A stretch of DNA of 64,000 bases from Chaetoderma sp. LZ-2023a (taxonomy: Eukaryota; Mollusca; Caudofoveata; Chaetodermatida; Chaetodermatidae). Below are positions 1-10,389 of this stretch, piece after piece; position 1 is the first letter of the stretch, and the number at the start of each line of letters is the position of its first letter. The notes beneath the pieces are model-generated. The model did no database searches, was not told the origin of the DNA, and saw only the letters and a program-made list of their open reading frames with translations. The translations under genes and the position numbers were made by a program. Location: positions 141,105,278-141,169,277 of the forward strand of contig CM067359.1 in the NCBI GenBank assembly GCA_034401795.1, read 5' to 3'.

Positions 1-130
1 CATGAAATAGTATTGCCATAGAATTGACAGTCAGGGTGTTCAGGGACCAATTGATCCCAACACGAGCAAGGTGTGTGTAGAGGTTATCTAGAAATGGGCG
101 GGGCATAGCTAAAACTGGAAAGATCCATTG
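1..130 (-). mobile_element. MITE-1, left arm only (cut by window start)
   Basis: Reverse-orientation left arm of the commonest repeat in the window. Recognisable blocks are the ATTGACAGTCAGGGTG stretch, a degenerate GATCGATCGATCCCAACACG stretch, the ATGGGCGGGGCATAGC block and the terminal AAAGATCCATTG. The core and right arm would lie before base 1. Confidence 0.8.
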
Positions 131-257
131 CTGGAAATATCTTCAGAAAGTGGTACTACATATAAAGTCATGCTTATTATCTTGCGAACAAGTTGGTTGA
201 ATGGTTTTTTCAGCAACGAATTTCAGTCAAATCCTTTTCCAAATTTCGGATAATTAT

Positions 258-548
258 TTCGTGTACAACTTAAAGAGAATTGTTGTCGCTTCAGCCAGCA
301 ACAATTTCCATTCAAACTGCCATAGAAATATCTAGCTTATCAGGTTTCACAGCTACAATTATGGCATACACAATTAGAATCGAACTGCTATATTCAGCAC
401 AATAGAATCACAAATAATGGCGGCTACAAATATCAAAATAAAATGGCGGCTCCGAAAAGGACCATCGTCACTGAATTTTTCTACATATTTTATTTTTTTA
501 ATTTCTTAATCGCAATTTTTTAGGATAACTTTAACAGACCTATGCGTA
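258..548 (+). repeat. Arm repeat R2, copy 1
   Basis: A diverged palindromic core (about 258-345) is followed by an AT-rich arm containing AATGGCGGCTACAAATATC and a second ATGGCGGCT block. The same arm appears reversed at 42625-42987 and forward at 47625-47985. It ends near AGGATAACTTTAACAGACC. No coding potential is seen. Its class is unknown; it behaves as one arm of a larger inverted-repeat element. Confidence 0.6.
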
Positions 549-746
549 AATAGTCAGCTCGACCCATCACATATACACGCATGATAGCCATACATCAAAT
601 AAAACCTGCTTATAACGGCCACTTGCTTTAGCCCAAAAAGATGGCATAATGAACTGTAAGATGGTTGGTCAGACGACCGCGCGTCTTGGTAACCCACCAG
701 CACGTGTCACCAAATGTTAGTTACCATAGCAACTAGGTTGTATTAA

Positions 747-951
747 CCCTTTCACCCTTCAAATTTCTGTATCTCAGTTCCAAAACAACTCTGCAGAGAT
801 GCTGTTGGATAATTTGAAACTAATTTGAACGGAACCTGTTGCTGCCATAGTAGGCAGCAACAGCTCCCAGTCAAATTAATTTCAAACAGTCAACATAATA
901 TTCTTTTATTATAAATGGATTTTTCATTTCTGTTCTATAACGGTTAAAGGG
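747..951. mobile_element. TTAA-flanked palindromic MITE with CCCTTT ends, copy 1
   Basis: A 205-bp element bounded by TTAA at 743-746 and 952-955. The ends are CCCTTTCACCC on the left and, read inward, CCCTTTAACCG on the right. The middle (about 801-895) is the same palindromic core found in MITE-1 (GAAACTAATTTGA, GTTGCTGCC, GGCAGCAACAG). TTAA target duplication and CCY ends are characteristic of the piggyBac superfamily; that assignment is inference because no transposase is present. Confidence 0.75.
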
Positions 952-1185
952 TTAAGAGGACGGCTGTGTTTCATGGCCGTGTTCTGATGGTCTGTAAGAT
1001 ATCCATTATAGACAGGTGCGTTACTGTATGCCTGCTACAGGTAGGTGCCAGATTTCCTGATTGAGCTCTTATACCTTGATGTAAACAATGTGAGCTCATT
1101 CGTGTAATATAAACACGTCTAGTGTGTAAGATTGACAATAATATATGGTTAGAAGATTGGTGTTCATGCATATTAACATATCCTC

Positions 1186-1345
1186 ATCCTCCTCCTCTTC
1201 CTCTTCCTCTTCCTCCTCCTCCTCCTCCTCCGCCACTTGTCCTCATCCTCCTCTACCCATCCGTCTTCTTCTTCGGCTTCTCCTTCTCCTCCTCCTCCTC
1301 TTTCTCTTCCTCCTCCTCCTCCTCCTCCTCATCTTCCTTCTCCCC
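1186..1345 (+). repeat. TCC/TCT low-complexity tract
   Basis: Runs of CCT, TCC and TCT, with a smaller copy near 1466-1490. The serine- and leucine-rich frames that run through it are low-complexity artefacts. GTGTAAGATTGACA before and GTGTAAATTTGACA after the main tract suggest a locally duplicated flank. Confidence 0.8.
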
Positions 1346-1799
1346 ATTCACCCACCTTTCCAATCCTCCTTTCATTCCAAACTAATGTGTAAATTTGACA
1401 CCAATATCTGGTTAGAGGACACTCTACTCTTTCTTCCTCATTCTCTCGACCCCTCCCACCCCGGTATCCTCCTCCTCCTCCTCCTGTTCCTCACCCTCAC
1501 TCTTGCTCATTCACATTCCAGTCCAAGATACAACTGAACACTAACGTTAACATCCATTCATTAAATATATACTATTCTCATCTTCAATGTTGATTTGAAC
1601 TGAGAGATTATTTTATATAGATTCCATATCAGTCACGCCCCGTCATTTTCCTCTAATTGCACGCCTATAATAATTATTTGCTTTTGAACATCACGTTAAA
1701 TGTGAACTGTCGCCATGTTGTCTTAATAATTCTCGACCGATATAACAGTGACTGGTGCTGTGTAGCTGCCGATATAACGGATTCTTTATTATATAATAA

Positions 1800-1930
1800 T
1801 CATCTTGAATATATTGAAACTAATTTGACTGGAATCTGGTGCAGCCTATACCAACAGCGTCAAGCCAATATTCTGTTGCAGCCTATGGCAACAGCTTCAA
1901 GTCAAAATAGTTTCAAAATATGCAACAGCG
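1800..1930. repeat. Palindromic core with internal duplication
   Basis: Core palindrome beginning TTGAATATATTGAAACTAAT and ending AGTTTCAAAATATGCAACAG. The centre is partly doubled, with two GCAGCCTAT blocks. No MITE-1 arms are recognisable around it, so this is either a solo core or a decayed element. Confidence 0.6.
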
Positions 1931-2104
1931 TATCTGTCTGGTTGCTTTAACACCGCACTAATCACAATGGCGTAACTAACAGTGGCTTGCACTTTTATGA
2001 ATCGCCGAATATACAAGCCAGAATATCTTTCGTTGCCGGCATAATAACAAGGGGCACAGGGTCTTGTGACGCTCACTGGCCCATTAGCATTTGAACCATT
2101 TGCA

Positions 2105-2860
2105 TCTAAATAGACATAATGGGTAATTCCAAATAAAATCCAAGATGGCCACCAAAAGAATTAATTGACCCATCAAAATTCTCGTTTAATATGTTGAAGC
2201 CTACCGTCAAAGGACAAGTCCACCATTGTGGAAATTGGGGCATTCATTAATGACGATTGCCGTTTGAAATGGTTCTATGAAATTTTCAGAAAACAAAGAT
2301 GGTTGCCAAAGCATTGACCAATAAAAATTACCAAAGCGGTTAATTGGGAGAAAGAAGCATTTTAAACGATTTCCCACCATTTTTTGGAACATCCAAGATG
2401 GCCACCATAAAAAAGAATCAAGCAGTTAAAATTCTGTATACCAATTCTAAGGCGTACCATCCGGGTCCTTCTCGCTGGATTTGGTTTAAATCGTCCAAAC
2501 AGTTAATGAGGTAGGCTTATAACTGTTTTCCCAAAATTTTAGGAAAATACAAGATGGCCTCCGAAAATTGATCAGTCAAAATTCTGTATACACATTCTGA
2601 AACCAACCACCCTAGTATCCTTCTAGCAAAGGTTACTTGAAATCGGTCTGGCAATTAATGAGGAGTAGCATTTTAAACGATTTACCACTATTTTAAAGAA
2701 AATTCAAGATGGTTGCCAAAAAAATTGTCCTGTCAAAATTCTGTATGCAGGTTCTGAAGCATATGACGCTAGGGTTCTTCCAGCCACCTTTGCTTGGGAA
2801 TTGGATCTATGGATATCTCAGAAACTTCTTGTCCGATTTGGCTCGAATTTTAACAAAAGG
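2105..2860. repeat. Degenerate ~155-160-bp array with CAAGATGG motifs
   Basis: The phrase CAAGATGGCCACC or a close variant recurs near 2141, 2392, 2552 and 2707. Each is followed by a TCAAAATTCTGTAT block and an AGCATTTTAAACGATTT block. A single unit reappears near 3779. A related array lies at 22960-24120. Open frames here carry no recognisable domain. These are old, diverged tandem repeats. Confidence 0.6.
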
Positions 2861-2995
2861 GTGCAACAGTACTCCAGGATTCTACAACTTTGAGCGTGAT
2901 CCCATAAAGGTCCGGGAAAACTTCGAAAAATCCGAAAAAATCCGGAAAATCCGAAAAATGTTTTACAATATGACAAAAAACTGGAGGTCGAGAGT
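2795..2995 (+). repeat. Repeat R4, copy 1
   Basis: Contains GGATCTATGGATATCTCAG, a TGGCTCGAATTTTAACA block, AGGATTCTACAACTTTG and a run of TCCGGAAAATCC-like motifs. The same order of blocks is present at 14465-14745. No protein domain is recognised. Confidence 0.55.
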
Positions 2996-3059
2996 TTGGA
3001 ATCTCTGGCTGCTCCTGTATTGATTTTATTCCCGAGAAATTCTTTATTTGACGGAAGCA

Positions 3060-3867
3060 TGTCTCACCAATAAATTTCTTAGGACAGTTACTAATAGACG
3101 ATGCTTACGTACACCATGCACGTGCGTTGACGCACGTGTAAACGTATGCACCTCAATTAGTTGGCATGATCAGGGGCGCCGGAAGCAAAAAAAAGGGCAC
3201 GCTGAATGTCATTGTCCGGAGGAAGATATGAAATGGGTGTCCCCCACACCACCACCCATACACACACACACCCTCTAATAGAAGGGTGTTTGGGGATATA
3301 TCTAACCTACATGACCACCACGAGAAAAAACACTCAATTTCCTGCATTCTAAGTTTCTTATGATTATGTATAAATGTTAGAGCAATGTTAAGCGAAGAAC
3401 TTATGTATTCTTTGGTCAATTGAACATATTCCCAAATTCACAATCTGAGCGAGCGGGTGGGCGGGTTGTTGTGTCAGATGCACGCGTTGAGTGTGCGTGC
3501 ATTCGTGTATGTATCTGCACGGTGAACCTGCGCAGTTTGCCTTGAATATATTTAATTGGACCTTAGTTCCTAATTATATTTGCAATCAGCAGGATTCAGA
3601 GGAAAGGTTGCTTTTTGTGAAAACTAGGTTATCCAAGACAAACCTACCAATCATGTTGAACATGTGAACAAGGTTCGTTCAGCTATTGCCTTAGATGGAG
3701 ACTATGAAGTTATTTTGAGTTTTATGCCCAGCAGTTTCACAGAAGGTCTTTAAATATAATTTTTTAAACAGTGCAAACTCCAAGATGACCACCAACAAAA
3801 TCGATCAAGCAGCTTTCCGGTACCAACCATGGATCTGACCCCATGGATCCTTCCTGCCCAGCAGTTC
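3060..3867. other. Intergenic stretch without a recognised feature
   Basis: Contains a short CA-rich tract near 3248-3275 and one unit of the CAAGATGG array near 3779. Short frames have no recognisable domain. Confidence 0.5.
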
Positions 3868-3871
3868 TTAA

Positions 3872-4767
3872 AGGGGAACGCAAGACCCTCTATACTACTT
3901 TGTATAAAATGATTCTACAGACCATAACGTTTTCAAAAATATACTTGTAGGCTCTGTGCTCAAATTAGAAATATACGTCTTCGTTATTAGTTAAATTTCT
4001 ATTCACGGACGAGGCGTATGACGTCATAGGTTGAACGTTTTTCTCGCTGTCATCCAACGCTATTGCAATAAAATTGCGAATCGCGTTTTATAAGAGGTTT
4101 CTCTTCAGCGGTGTTAGGAATATATAAATTATATTTGTAGAAATGTTGAAGAATATATAATAACAATTCATTGTCTGATTTCTCTGATGGTGTCGATTTT
4201 GACATCAAGTTTTGATCTTGAGATAAATGAATGACGCGATAGTATAGGTATATCAGTACAATTGCCGCTTTTTAATCAACGCCCTCCCTGGCGCGACAGC
4301 AGATAGGTTATTAACGTTTCATCTATTAATATCAGAGTTTAAATAGTTCTTACATACATCCCAATACATCTAGGTACTTATGTTTTCATACTAGCCTCAA
4401 AGCTTCCGGAGATATTGTAATATTCATGTATTTGGCAGGGATCTTCATAGAAAATGGCCATCTTATGGTTCGGCAACTAATGCATGAAAATTGATAACGT
4501 TAGGACTATCACCGATAGAGATCACACCATCCAAATGCATGTACTCCTGTCTTCAGAATGCAGTTATCATGGTTCTTGTCGGATGGGATTCAACTTATGG
4601 CGCCATAGGTTTAATTAACTCGCAGTAACATAGCGTTCTTTAGCACCATTTTAGTCGGATTTATATACAAATGTCGCACGAAATCTTTACACAGTAGCTT
4701 AAATATGGGCTCTACGATAGAACTGCGTGTTTTATGCAAACGATGGTGACCCATCTTGTGTTCCCCT
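3872..4767. mobile_element. TTAA-flanked element with AGGGGAAC inverted ends
   Basis: TTAA at 3868-3871 is followed by AGGGGAACGCAAGA. At the other end the complement of AGGGGAACACAAGA is followed by TTAA at 4768-4771. The inverted similarity continues for some 50 bp with mismatches (GTATAAAAT against GCATAAAAC). The 896-bp interior has no frame with a recognisable domain, so this would be a non-autonomous DNA transposon. The TTAA target fits piggyBac-type integration, but the AGG end does not fit the usual CCY rule, so the superfamily is open. Confidence 0.65.
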
Positions 4768-4771
4768 TTAA

Positions 4772-6930
4772 GGACTCGCTTAAAGATTACGATAGATATG
4801 TGTGGGATGAATAGACAGATGAGGTAGCAACACAATTACATCAAATTCGTAACAAACTATTCAACAGCTAGTGTGTATGGAATAGGTAATTTAAATTATG
4901 ATTTCGCAGCCTCTTACTTAGCCATATTGGCGTGGGTGTCAGAGATACATTTTGACAGGGATATCCAAAGAAGACCTTCAAGTGTCTGATTTTGTTTACG
5001 TGTAGATGGTGGCATCATCTTTTATGGTTAGAACGCAAAGGGCGTGACATGGCTAAACATGTGCATCACGACCATAGAGAGGAGGAAGGGTGTGGGGTGT
5101 GATGGGTGGGTGGAGTGGGGTGGAGTGGGGTTTTTTTGGGGGTGTTTGTGTGTCTTTGCTCTTAGTCATAAAATAGCACATTATTAAAAATCCAAGAGGA
5201 GGATGTTTATTACTCAGAGATGTATGAGATACAGGAGATGGCTTCTAAGCGCATCTAATTTTTACGTTCTTTCGATGGAGGACCCAGCCACACCCTCCTC
5301 CCATTCTATGTGTGTGTGGTGGGGGGTGCTTTGGGGATGGTGGGGGGCAACAAATCTTCAACACATTCCTCAAATACACCCACCGACATTGCACTTCAGC
5401 CATGTGCATACACATTATTTCTACCTTTGCATCTGCTCCACACGTCAATTAAAAATTTGAGTTTGAGAGTTGCTGTTAATTCTAATATCCCTTATTGTTT
5501 CCACATTGCTGCACCCAGCCACCTATCATTGTACATATACTCTATTCTACCCACTATGCAATGCATTAACGGGGCATGGACCAGTATCGCTTCAAAAATT
5601 CAAGTAGCAAATGACTATGTATCTTACCTTTACTTGCAAATATACATGCAACGTTTACAGATAAAAAAAAAGTCAATATGTCCCATGTAACTACCACTAC
5701 ATATATAGCGTTTGCATTACTTTATGGACTTCTGTTAATGTCAAAAACAAACCGAACTTTAATACAACTGCTCAGTCTGCTCTGAACATCCTAGAAATCC
5801 TGTTTAAAGCTATAAAGTAAAGTTTACTCATTTTTCCCAAGGAAACGGGTAAAGGGCACAGCTGCCCCCGCTGCCCACACCACCCCTTCCCCCCACCCCC
5901 GATGCCCCCGTGCTGTTGATGCCCCTGGGCATGATAACCCCCATCCATATCTACTCCACCCTGCTCATCAATCGTTTGTAGTCTTGGACGAGTAGTGTGA
6001 TGTAGCACTTGTCTTTCATAGTAATGTAGTGCTCATTAGTAAATAAGGATTCAGTTTCACTTTGTTAGGTGGGCGTTTCTTTCTCTCACAAACCACAAGT
6101 CGTATTCTCGCCCACGCAAACGCCCGCGCTGATCCGAGCTGCAGTCTACGATGGTACCGGTACAGTAAGCTCCTAAATAAGCCACCACGTTTCCAAAACA
6201 ATAACAAAAACATGCTAGTACAATTGGTTTTTTAAAATATTCAACAGAACATTTAACGATTCTTCTGCGATGTACTGTAATCGCGTGTTCTTTGGATGTT
6301 GCGGTAACATCTCGTCTTCGCGAGAAACCACGTTGTTTGAGTCATGAAATTGCGATATTCCTGGAATGACAGATGAGATGGCCATTCTCGTGGATGCTAA
6401 GACAACAGATTAGAGCAAACATTACAGTGACAGGTGTGCATATAGATATAACGTGTGCGCGCATGATTGATGACTGTTGAATGTGTTCTCGTCATTAAAC
6501 CAGGTCTATGTGTGATTAGATCGCGTCAAAGACCGTCGTATTAATTATGATATCGACTCAAGGCTTACAAAATACGAACGACAGCCGAACGCGTGTTTAG
6601 CGAAAACACACGCCAGGCTTTCACACATGCGCCAAAGGGGCGGTGTGGGTGGGGCGGGGAGAGGAGGTATAACAATGTTAACCCAGAACGCAATGTTAGA
6701 CCTACACCATGACGAAGTTGGCATGCGTTGTCCAATCAAAAGCAAACATAGTATTAAGGGGGCGGGATACGGGAATAGTTTGACAAATCACTTTGCCCGT
6801 CAGCTGTTCCTGATGTCTTCGCACAGAACATTAAAAATTATACTCTTAAAAGTCATTTATAAATCCGCTTTATTTAGGTTATTAATTATGCAATCCTGAT
6901 CACTATCGATCTGGTAAACCCCATTCAATC
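4772..6930. other. Unassigned intergenic region with G-rich tracts
   Basis: G/T-rich tracts at about 5085-5150 and 5308-5350, and a C-rich tract at 5865-5905. I see no coding domain on either strand. Frames of up to 126 codons here cross low-complexity sequence or resemble nothing I know. Confidence 0.4.
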
Positions 6931-6938
6931 TATATTGA

Positions 6939-7446
<508 letters not shown>

Positions 7447-7468
7447 CACATTGCGAGTCACCTAATTA

Positions 7469-7480
7469 CGCACGCACACA

Positions 7481-7532
<52 letters not shown>
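7469..7532 (+). repeat. (GCAC)n microsatellite, inverted relative to the preceding tract
   Basis: About 15 units of the exact reverse complement of the long upstream tract, separated from it by about 22 bp. Together they form a potential hairpin of about 60-bp arms. Confidence 0.95.
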
Positions 7533-7638
7533 CCTCACCACCCACCACACCCCCGTTCCGTCATCCATAGCTTGTGCCCATTGTTGCCTCTGGCCAATGA
7601 TGCAGATACACACAGATGCGCAAAGCATCTTGTGAATG

Positions 7639-7990
7639 GATGAATCCAGTTTTATCCATTCCCCGCCCATTCATAGCTAAGCTCCGCCCACGATGTGTCC
7701 GTGTTTGGATGATTGGGTTGGCCGTGAACTCCCTGAATCTCAATTTCCAGAAGGTGTATAGATTAGATGTTGAATATTTTGAAACTAATTTAACTGGATA
7801 TTGTTGCTGATTATGGCAGCGACAGCGTCCAGTCAAATTAGTTTCAAAATATTCAACATACGGTTTATTAAATAGTAAAGACAATTCATACAACTTTTGT
7901 GAGGGACGTACATATGCCATTCATGACGTATGTCATTGTGACGTCTGCGATTACGACGTCTATACTTGACTGACAGACTGGATTCCACAA
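7639..7990 (+). mobile_element. MITE-1 copy (7.6 kb)
   Basis: The left arm carries a CCCCGCCCATTCATAGCTAAG block and begins near GAATCCAGTTTTA. The palindromic core is at about 7768-7860. The right arm opens with TTTATTAAATAGTAAAGACA and carries GACGT motifs at 7924, 7941 and 7956. Outer termini are eroded. Confidence 0.75.
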
Positions 7991-8039
7991 TTTGTTTTGT
8001 CAATATCGCCTATATAGAATTTGCGCCGTAAACTATGCA

Positions 8040-8520
8040 TGCAGCGACACGGTGACCAATATCAAATTCGATATCGGCGCGCTCGCTGGTCAGTGGCGCA
8101 GGGGGCCAATCCATCCATTTCAATTCTCGTTGCCATTGTCACCAGTATGGAGCCGATACAGCTTAATGTAACGCCTGAGTAAACGCTTATGACATATGCA
8201 TTTTACTATCAATAAATAATAAGACAATCAGAAATGTATGTAATTTGATATTGTTTCAAATCGGCGTAAATATAGCAATGTATATTGGTCCCATGCGCCA
8301 TTGACAAACGTGAGCGCGGACAACGAATGCTAGATTAGTCCCCGCGCCGTTGACCAATGGGCGTGATATTATCGTATTCAATATTTGTCTGCGCGCCGTT
8401 GACCAATGGCCGTGCAATTATCGAATTATATATCGGTGCAGCGCCGTTGAGCGCGGGTTATTATTGAATTCAATATTTGTCTCTGCGCCGTTGACCAACG
8501 ATATTCAATATTAGCGCATT
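8040..8520. repeat. Diverged relatives of the 50-bp GCGCCGTTG satellite
   Basis: At least five units contain GCGCCGTTGACCAA or GCGCCATTGAC followed by ATATTCAATATT-like palindromic blocks. The same monomer is regular at 60365-60700 and appears as about two units at 58375-58475. Units here are more diverged and irregularly spaced. Confidence 0.6.
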
Positions 8521-8852
8521 ACAGCATCACAGATGTGGTGTACATCTGCCACAGTAGCCTGCGCTTTCGCTCAAATCCACTGTCAGACCTCAATCATATT
8601 CAATACAATAGTATCATTGCTATAGCCAACAGCTGTTTAAATGTAAATGTTCATGTATAATTCCTACAGTAATGCAGCACACGCTGGTGGCTCTATTAAA
8701 ATCATGGAACCTACCAAGGGGTAATCGATTTTCCGTGACAAGTATATCACGCATTCCGGTATTTTAACAATCAGTGTCATAATTTAAACTGAAATAATTT
8801 AGGAATAATCTGAAGCAGAATATATCATTCGATAACTTAGCAATTTCTTTAA

Positions 8853-9082
8853 CCCGTAAATCATCAAATGTGTTCAAGTCAATTTCAATTTTCTCATAGA
8901 AAATATCCATTTACCGGCAAAGAGAAGACTATTTTTTGGAAATTTATCACGGAAATAAATGGCTCTGTAACTTAGCCAATGATTCCAGTGGTAAGACCTC
9001 AAAGATTGTCTTCCCTTGGTCTGGAAATGATTTCTCAAGGCCGCTGCTGAAGCCGTTTTTGGCCAGCCTAAGTGTTAAAGGG
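8853..9082. mobile_element. Degenerate palindromic TTAA element, family 2
   Basis: TTAA (8849-8852) precedes CCCGTAAATC and GGG precedes TTAA (9083-9086). The inner region has CAAAGAGAAGACTATTTTTT and its inverted counterpart GATTGTCTTCCCTTGG, which are hallmarks of the better preserved copy at 19536-19730. The palindromic centre is mutated. Confidence 0.5.
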
Positions 9083-9440
9083 TTAAGAATTGAAATTTCA
9101 GTGTCTCAAATTCTAAAAAAAATTTAAAGAAAAGCTGTTGAATATTTTGAAATAGAATATCCCGTACATAATAAAGAATTTGTTGTTTTAACCTGTAATG
9201 GGGTGAGAGAGTTAAGGAGGTTGACGGTACCTCGTGGGCAGGGTGTGTGTGTGGGACAAGAAGGAAACCTTTTATGCTGTGTGCCCGTGCGCTCGTCCAT
9301 GTCTTGACGGTCACCAAAATGGCTGCAGTCGCTGGTAGGAGCGTGCGTATTTTATCCAGTTGATTTAATTCCAGACCAACTCCCCACCTAGTGCACGTTT
9401 TAGCAGCGGTTAACAGCTCATTAAATGTCCCTTAGTCAGT

Positions 9441-9764
9441 CTTCTTCTTCTTTTTGATCGCTGGTATCACACTTGGAGAGCCGTTCTCAAGATGAAATCT
9501 GTGGTTTTCTGCAGTTCTTCCACAGGCCCATACAGCTTTTCAAAAAAAGAGGTTGACAAAGGCCAGATCTCTTCTCTCAGCAGCTGATACGTACTGCAAC
9601 ATTGAAGTATGTGCTCTGTGGTCTGTTCTGCTTCTCCACAAGGACAAGCGGGCGATGTCGTAAGGTGGAACCGCATGTACATGTGTTGGTTTAGTCCGTT
9701 GTGTCCAGTTCTGAGACGAAACATGGTCACTTGCTCTGGCCTCGAGAGATGATGGTAGGCATCT
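9441..9764 (-). pseudogene. LINE-E, 5'-truncated copy (C-terminal fragment only)
   Basis: The minus strand encodes about 87 residues of the C-terminal tail of LINE-E. It includes FRLRTGHNGLNQHMY, a CPCGEAEQTTEHILQCC zinc-knuckle-like motif and the end FILRTALQV. It matches 42989-43312 with about seven differences by eye, so identity is near 98 percent. The 3' end is an AAGAAGAAG tail, as in the longer copy. TTAGTCAGT flanks it at 9432-9440 and 9765-9773, a 9-bp target-site duplication. This is the usual product of 5'-truncated target-primed reverse transcription, and it is not a functional gene. Confidence 0.9.
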
Positions 9765-9833
9765 TTAGTCAGTTAGTCCGATATTCCGATAATCCAGTAG
9801 ACCGTTGGTCGGTTAATCAGTTAATCAGTTAGT

Positions 9834-10246
9834 CAATTGACCTCCGGTTTTAGCTATGCCCCGCCCATCTCCGTCTAAGCTCCACCCACACCTCGCTCGT
9901 TTTGGGACCGATCGATCTCTGAACACCCTGACTATCAATTTCCAAAAAAACACACAGTTAAGCTGTTGAATATTTTGAAACTAATTTGACTGGGTGCTGT
10001 TGCTGCCTAAGACAACAACAGCGCCCAGTCAAATTAGTTTCAAAATATTCAACATCATGTTTATTAAATAGCAAAGAATTACAAAAGACATACAATTCAT
10101 GAAACGTGTCGGACTTTTTTAGATTTGATGACGGGCTATATGGAATCCCTTGTGACGTAATGATTGTGACGCCATCATACCCGCGCTGAGCTGATTATGA
10201 CGTCATACACGGTCAGACAATGGATGGATGCTCTGGAAAGGTGAAT
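9834..10246 (+). mobile_element. MITE-1 complete copy (9.8 kb)
   Basis: Order: eroded terminus TTGACCTCCGG, left arm with AGCTATGCCCCGCCCATCTC, the GATCGATC block, palindromic core 9963-10053, then the right arm. The right arm has TTTATTAAATAG, GTGACGTAATGATTGTGACG and ATTATGACGTCATAC, and ends CTCTGGAAAGGTGAATTA. About 410 bp, no coding potential. The terminal inverted repeat is about 14 bp around GACCTTTCC. Confidence 0.85.
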
Positions 10247-10389
10247 TAGTCTCTCGCAAAAACTTAATCTAGGCTGTATCTAAAGAGCAGATACATTCTG
10301 ATAGTGATTATGTCATCTGGCTATGTCTCTCTCTGGAACAATAACGAACCTAAAACAAGACATCATATTGGGTATCATTTGTAACTTCT

